DNA from: Flavobacteriales bacterium UBA1112
GTDB lineage: Bacteria > Bacteroidota > Bacteroidia > Flavobacteriales_D > Sanyastnellaceae
Assembly: GCA_002313415.1 (NCBI GenBank)
Contig: DCBH01000045.1
Span: forward strand, 1-46,238
Length of the DNA stretch: 46,238 nt
Direction: 5' to 3'
The notes below the pieces were generated by a model. The model was not told where the DNA came from, did not search any database, and saw nothing but the letters and a program-made list of their open reading frames with translations. The position numbers and the translations under genes were made by a program. Below are positions 43,986-46,238 of the stretch, piece after piece (within the stretch, counting starts at the first letter, position 1; every line of letters begins with the position of its first letter).

Positions 43986-44627
43986 TCAACCCATGGCCAA
44001 CCAAACTCCTCCCAATACATCTACTCCCGCATCGTGAAGCACCCTTCGACACGCTCGGAAGGTCGCCCCGGTGGTTAACACGTCATCCACCAAAACCACT
44101 CGATGAGGCAAGGGCCTGCGATCTCCAAGCCCAAACGTCTCGCGCAGGGCCTCTTGCCGAGCCAAGCGGTTGGACCTTGTGAGAGAGGCCCGATGTTTGA
44201 GACGTCGAAGAACCGTAGTTTGCATCTCAAGATCCCACCCTTTGGCCAGCCCCTCCGCCAACGCTTGGGGAGGATTAAAACCCCGACGAACATGTCGTCG
44301 CCAATGCAAAGGCACAGGAAGAAGTATGGCGTTCTGCGGAGGAGCTGGCCACCCTTGGGCCATCCACCGACCTAGGTCACGTCCACAGCTCGGAAATCCT
44401 CCATACTTCATTCGGTGCACCACTTTCTGGGTTTTTGACCCCAATCGAAACCCCACCCCGAAAACAATACTCCCCACCCGTTCTTGGGCCAATTGACAAA
44501 CCGCATCACTGCCGTGCATTGCTTGCCATGCCCAGCGGCAAGGCGGGCAAACCCCAGCAACCTCATTCGGTACGAGAGCCTCTCCGCACTCCCAACATCG
44601 GCCAAGTCCCCAGCCCCAACTTTTCAT
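43986..44627 (-). CDS. comF: ComF-family phosphoribosyltransferase-like protein
   Basis: 213 residues. N-terminal zinc-ribbon-like cysteines (CWECG ... CPPC), then the double-zinc-to-PRTase layout of ComF proteins: QKVVHRMKYGGFPSCGRDLGRWM, LLPVPLHWRRHVRRGFNPPQALAEGLA, and the PRPP-binding loop VVLVDDVLTTGATFRA. ComF proteins are implicated in DNA uptake during natural transformation in some bacteria (family knowledge), but many Bacteroidota carry a ComF-like gene without evident competence loci. Divergent from the DUF72 gene. Confidence 0.92.
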   Translation of the reverse strand: MKSWGWGLGRCWECGEALVPNEVAGVCPPCRWAWQAMHGSDAVCQLAQERVGSIVFGVGFRLGSKTQKVVHRMKYGGFPSCGRDLGRWMAQGWPAPPQNAILLPVPLHWRRHVRRGFNPPQALAEGLAKGWDLEMQTTVLRRLKHRASLTRSNRLARQEALRETFGLGDRRPLPHRVVLVDDVLTTGATFRACRRVLHDAGVDVLGGVWLAMG

Positions 44628-44723
44628 CTCTCACAAAATTCATCCCTGAACGAGTTGGATGAGCGTGTGATTTGCATGCGTATCCTCATGCTTTCCCGAA
44701 GTCGCGCGTTGTAGTTTCGGGAG

Positions 44724-45644
44724 GTGAAGTTTGGCAAACTCGATACCGCACCGGAGGGGTTGGATTGGACCCATCCCACGCCGCCTTCTGGCTTCCGACT
44801 TGCCGACGCCGCTCCCGCTGGCCGAGAGAAAGGAACGACGTTGGTGCGGGCCGGGGGCACGATGTGGACCATCCGAAATTGGCGCGGATCGGTCTATCCG
44901 GAAAAAGATGCCCAGCGCACGTGGACGGGGCACTACGGCCGGCAGTTTGGGACCTTGGAATTCAACGCCACCCACTACCGAATCCACCCTGCTGACCGCA
45001 TGGCCGAGTGGGCCGCAGCGATGCCTGAGGGATTCACATTTTGCCCCAAGTTTCCCCAAATCATCACGCACTTCCGCCGCTTCAACGACTGCGACGGGCC
45101 CACCGACGACTTCATCGATGGCCTCTTGGCCCTCGGAAACAAACTCGGCCCTGCATTCATTCAACTTCCTCCCCACTTTGCGCCCAAGCATGCCGCCGCC
45201 ATGGCGACCTACCTGGAGAAATGGCCGCAGGAACTTCGGGTGGCGGTGGAGTTTCGGCACCCCGAATGGTTTGAAGGCAGCGCGCAGGCCGAGGAGATGT
45301 GGGCGCGACTGCGGGACCTTGGCATGGGCTCCGTCATCAGCGATACGGCGGGGCGCAGGGACGCCTTGCACATGCGGGTCACGGCCCCGTTTGTCCTTGT
45401 CCGCTTCGGAGGGTACGAGGGGCACACGTCCGACGAGACGCGACTCTCCCAGTGGGCCCAGCGCATCTCCGAATGGAAGGACCAGGGCCTCACCGAATTC
45501 CACCTGCTGGTGCATCAGCCGGACAGCATCCACACCCCAAACACCTGCCGGCAATTCTCACGGCTCGTGAAGCAGCACGCCAGCATTGAAGTTCAAGCGC
45601 CCACCGACTTGCGCGCCGCCACCCAAGGCGAGCTGTTTTCATGA
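44724..45644 (+). CDS. DUF72 (YecE-like) protein
   Basis: 306 residues from a GTG at 44724; the resulting start (MKFGKLDTAPEGLDW) matches the typical Bacteroidota DUF72 beginning. Motifs: NWRGSVYPEKDAQ, FGTLEFNATHYRIHP, FCPKFPQIITHFRRF, PPHFAPKH and AVEFRHPEWF, a TIM-barrel-like family of unknown activity. The gene is clearly richer in GC than the rest of the window: two 60-base lines (45241-45300 and 45361-45420) have 38 and 40 G+C. A TAGTTTCG near the start resembles a -7 element. upp follows after 39 bases. Confidence 0.88.
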   Translation: MKFGKLDTAPEGLDWTHPTPPSGFRLADAAPAGREKGTTLVRAGGTMWTIRNWRGSVYPEKDAQRTWTGHYGRQFGTLEFNATHYRIHPADRMAEWAAAMPEGFTFCPKFPQIITHFRRFNDCDGPTDDFIDGLLALGNKLGPAFIQLPPHFAPKHAAAMATYLEKWPQELRVAVEFRHPEWFEGSAQAEEMWARLRDLGMGSVISDTAGRRDALHMRVTAPFVLVRFGGYEGHTSDETRLSQWAQRISEWKDQGLTEFHLLVHQPDSIHTPNTCRQFSRLVKQHASIEVQAPTDLRAATQGELFS

Positions 45645-45683
45645 GCAACAAGACGCGACCTTTCTGAACATTACTTTCGGTGC

Positions 45684-46238
45684 ATGGCATCCAAAATTCT
45701 CAACCGCGCGCCCGGTATGGCAGGCCAGCTGCTGCTCAACCTCCGCGACGCCTCCCGTCACGAAGACCGCGCAGCTTTTCGCTGGAACATGCAACGGATG
45801 GGACGTGAACTGGGCAGCGCACTGGCGCAATCGTGGCCCATGGCGAAGGCCACGTGCACGACGCCTCTTGGCACAGCCACCGAAGACATTCCTGCCCATC
45901 AACCGGTGATGGCCTGCATCCTCCGAGCGGCCATGCCCTTGCACCAAGGGGTTCTGGATGTATGGGACCGCGCGGACTCGGCGTTTGTGTCGGCCTACCG
46001 AAAGCACCACGACGCCGGATTTGACATTGAAATCGAGTACCTCGGGGCCCCCAACATGGAAGGCCGAGCGCTTGTCCTCATTGACCCCATGCTGGCCACG
46101 GGCGCGTCCTTGCAAGCCGCCTACGACGCCTTGTGCGAAACGGGTGTTCCCACTTCGGTCCACGTGCTCGCCGCAATCGCGAGCGAAGAAGGCTTGGCCA
46201 ACGCACAGAAGTTGTTGCCCGAAGGCACGTCATTCATT
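45684..46238 (+). CDS. upp: Uracil phosphoribosyltransferase, N-terminal part (cut by window edge)
   Basis: Converts uracil and PRPP to UMP in pyrimidine salvage. 185 codons from the ATG at 45684 are visible, running off the end of the window. The PRPP-binding loop is IDPMLATGASLQAAYDAL, and ILRAAMPLHQGVLDVWDRADSAF is the uracil-side segment typical of UPRT. The IEYLGAPNMEGRALVLIDPMLATG arrangement matches Bacteroidota Upp. Together with Udk (24332-24961) this gives two routes of uracil/uridine salvage. Confidence 0.9.
   Translation, partial: MASKILNRAPGMAGQLLLNLRDASRHEDRAAFRWNMQRMGRELGSALAQSWPMAKATCTTPLGTATEDIPAHQPVMACILRAAMPLHQGVLDVWDRADSAFVSAYRKHHDAGFDIEIEYLGAPNMEGRALVLIDPMLATGASLQAAYDALCETGVPTSVHVLAAIASEEGLANAQKLLPEGTSFI

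Noticed and set aside
44640..45554. 304-codon minus-strand open frame opposite the DUF72 gene
   Set aside because: High GC leaves few stops; the plus-strand reading has clear DUF72 motifs and the minus frame has none.
1..46238. tRNA, rRNA, CRISPR array, insertion sequence, prophage
   Set aside because: Intergenic regions are short, and none shows cloverleaf-like, repeat-spacer or transposase features.

Overview
The window comes from a bacterium of the phylum Bacteroidota, most likely a marine Flavobacteriales-type lineage with moderate GC (most stretches look close to 50%). Evidence is the alternative complex III pair ActA/ActB, PorZ of the type IX secretion system (T9SS), several exported proteins with T9SS C-terminal sorting tails, a DUF2723 (GT117) giant membrane protein, a Big_5-type lipoprotein with a GSPTGG start, TAnnTTTG-like -7 promoter elements, and a lack of strong Shine-Dalgarno sequences. 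It looks like a core-genome segment: I see no insertion sequence, phage, CRISPR, tRNA or rRNA.

Layout. 1-3421 (-): actA and the N-terminal 655 codons of actB, the start of the alternative complex III operon. 3639-4223 (+): small SPOR protein, then a bidirectional terminator. 4292-8855 (-): rimP-nusA-infB, with a terminator hairpin in its own leader. 8997-14228 (+): AlbA/Schlafen-type protein, porZ, and a fused aminotransferase/omega-amidase overlapping porZ by ATGA. 14267-21052 (-): packed cluster DUF2723, purN, marC, rnhA, gcdH. 21133-26478 (-): GH3-like enzyme, uridine kinase, ArsC-like protein and EamA transporter joined by ATGA overlaps, then 3-hydroxyanthranilate dioxygenase and a Kazal-domain T9SS cargo. 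26560-33746 (-): gcvP followed by two paralogous T9SS cargo proteins. 33887-38388 (+): UbiA-like membrane protein, and a large secreted protein joining FG-GAP/VCBS repeats, a vanadium-haloperoxidase-type PAP2 domain and a dockerin-like tail. 38392-39696 (-) hemL and 39719-41756 (+) kynU plus a TrkA/KtrA-type RCK protein. 41753-44627 (-): comF, free-methionine-sulfoxide reductase and a lipoprotein. 44724-46238 (+): DUF72 protein and the first 185 codons of upp.

Functional threads: respiration (ACIII); transcription and translation (NusA, RimP, IF-2); tryptophan and lysine degradation toward NAD or acetyl-CoA (KynU, HAAO, glutaryl-CoA dehydrogenase); methionine and amide-nitrogen recycling (the transaminase/omega-amidase fusion, fRMsr); T9SS export (PorZ plus three CTD cargo proteins); and purine/pyrimidine supply (PurN, Udk, Upp). 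The items most worth following up are the single-chain transaminase/omega-amidase, the multidomain vanadium-peroxidase-like protein whose full vanadate-binding set is present, and a terminator placed between a candidate promoter and the nusA operon.

No non-coding stretch exceeds 300 bases. The longest are 3422-3638 (divergent spacer with a weak imperfect hairpin and a -7-like site) and 28630-28783 (terminator plus leader of the downstream gene). Functional names rest on family recognition by eye, not on database searches.
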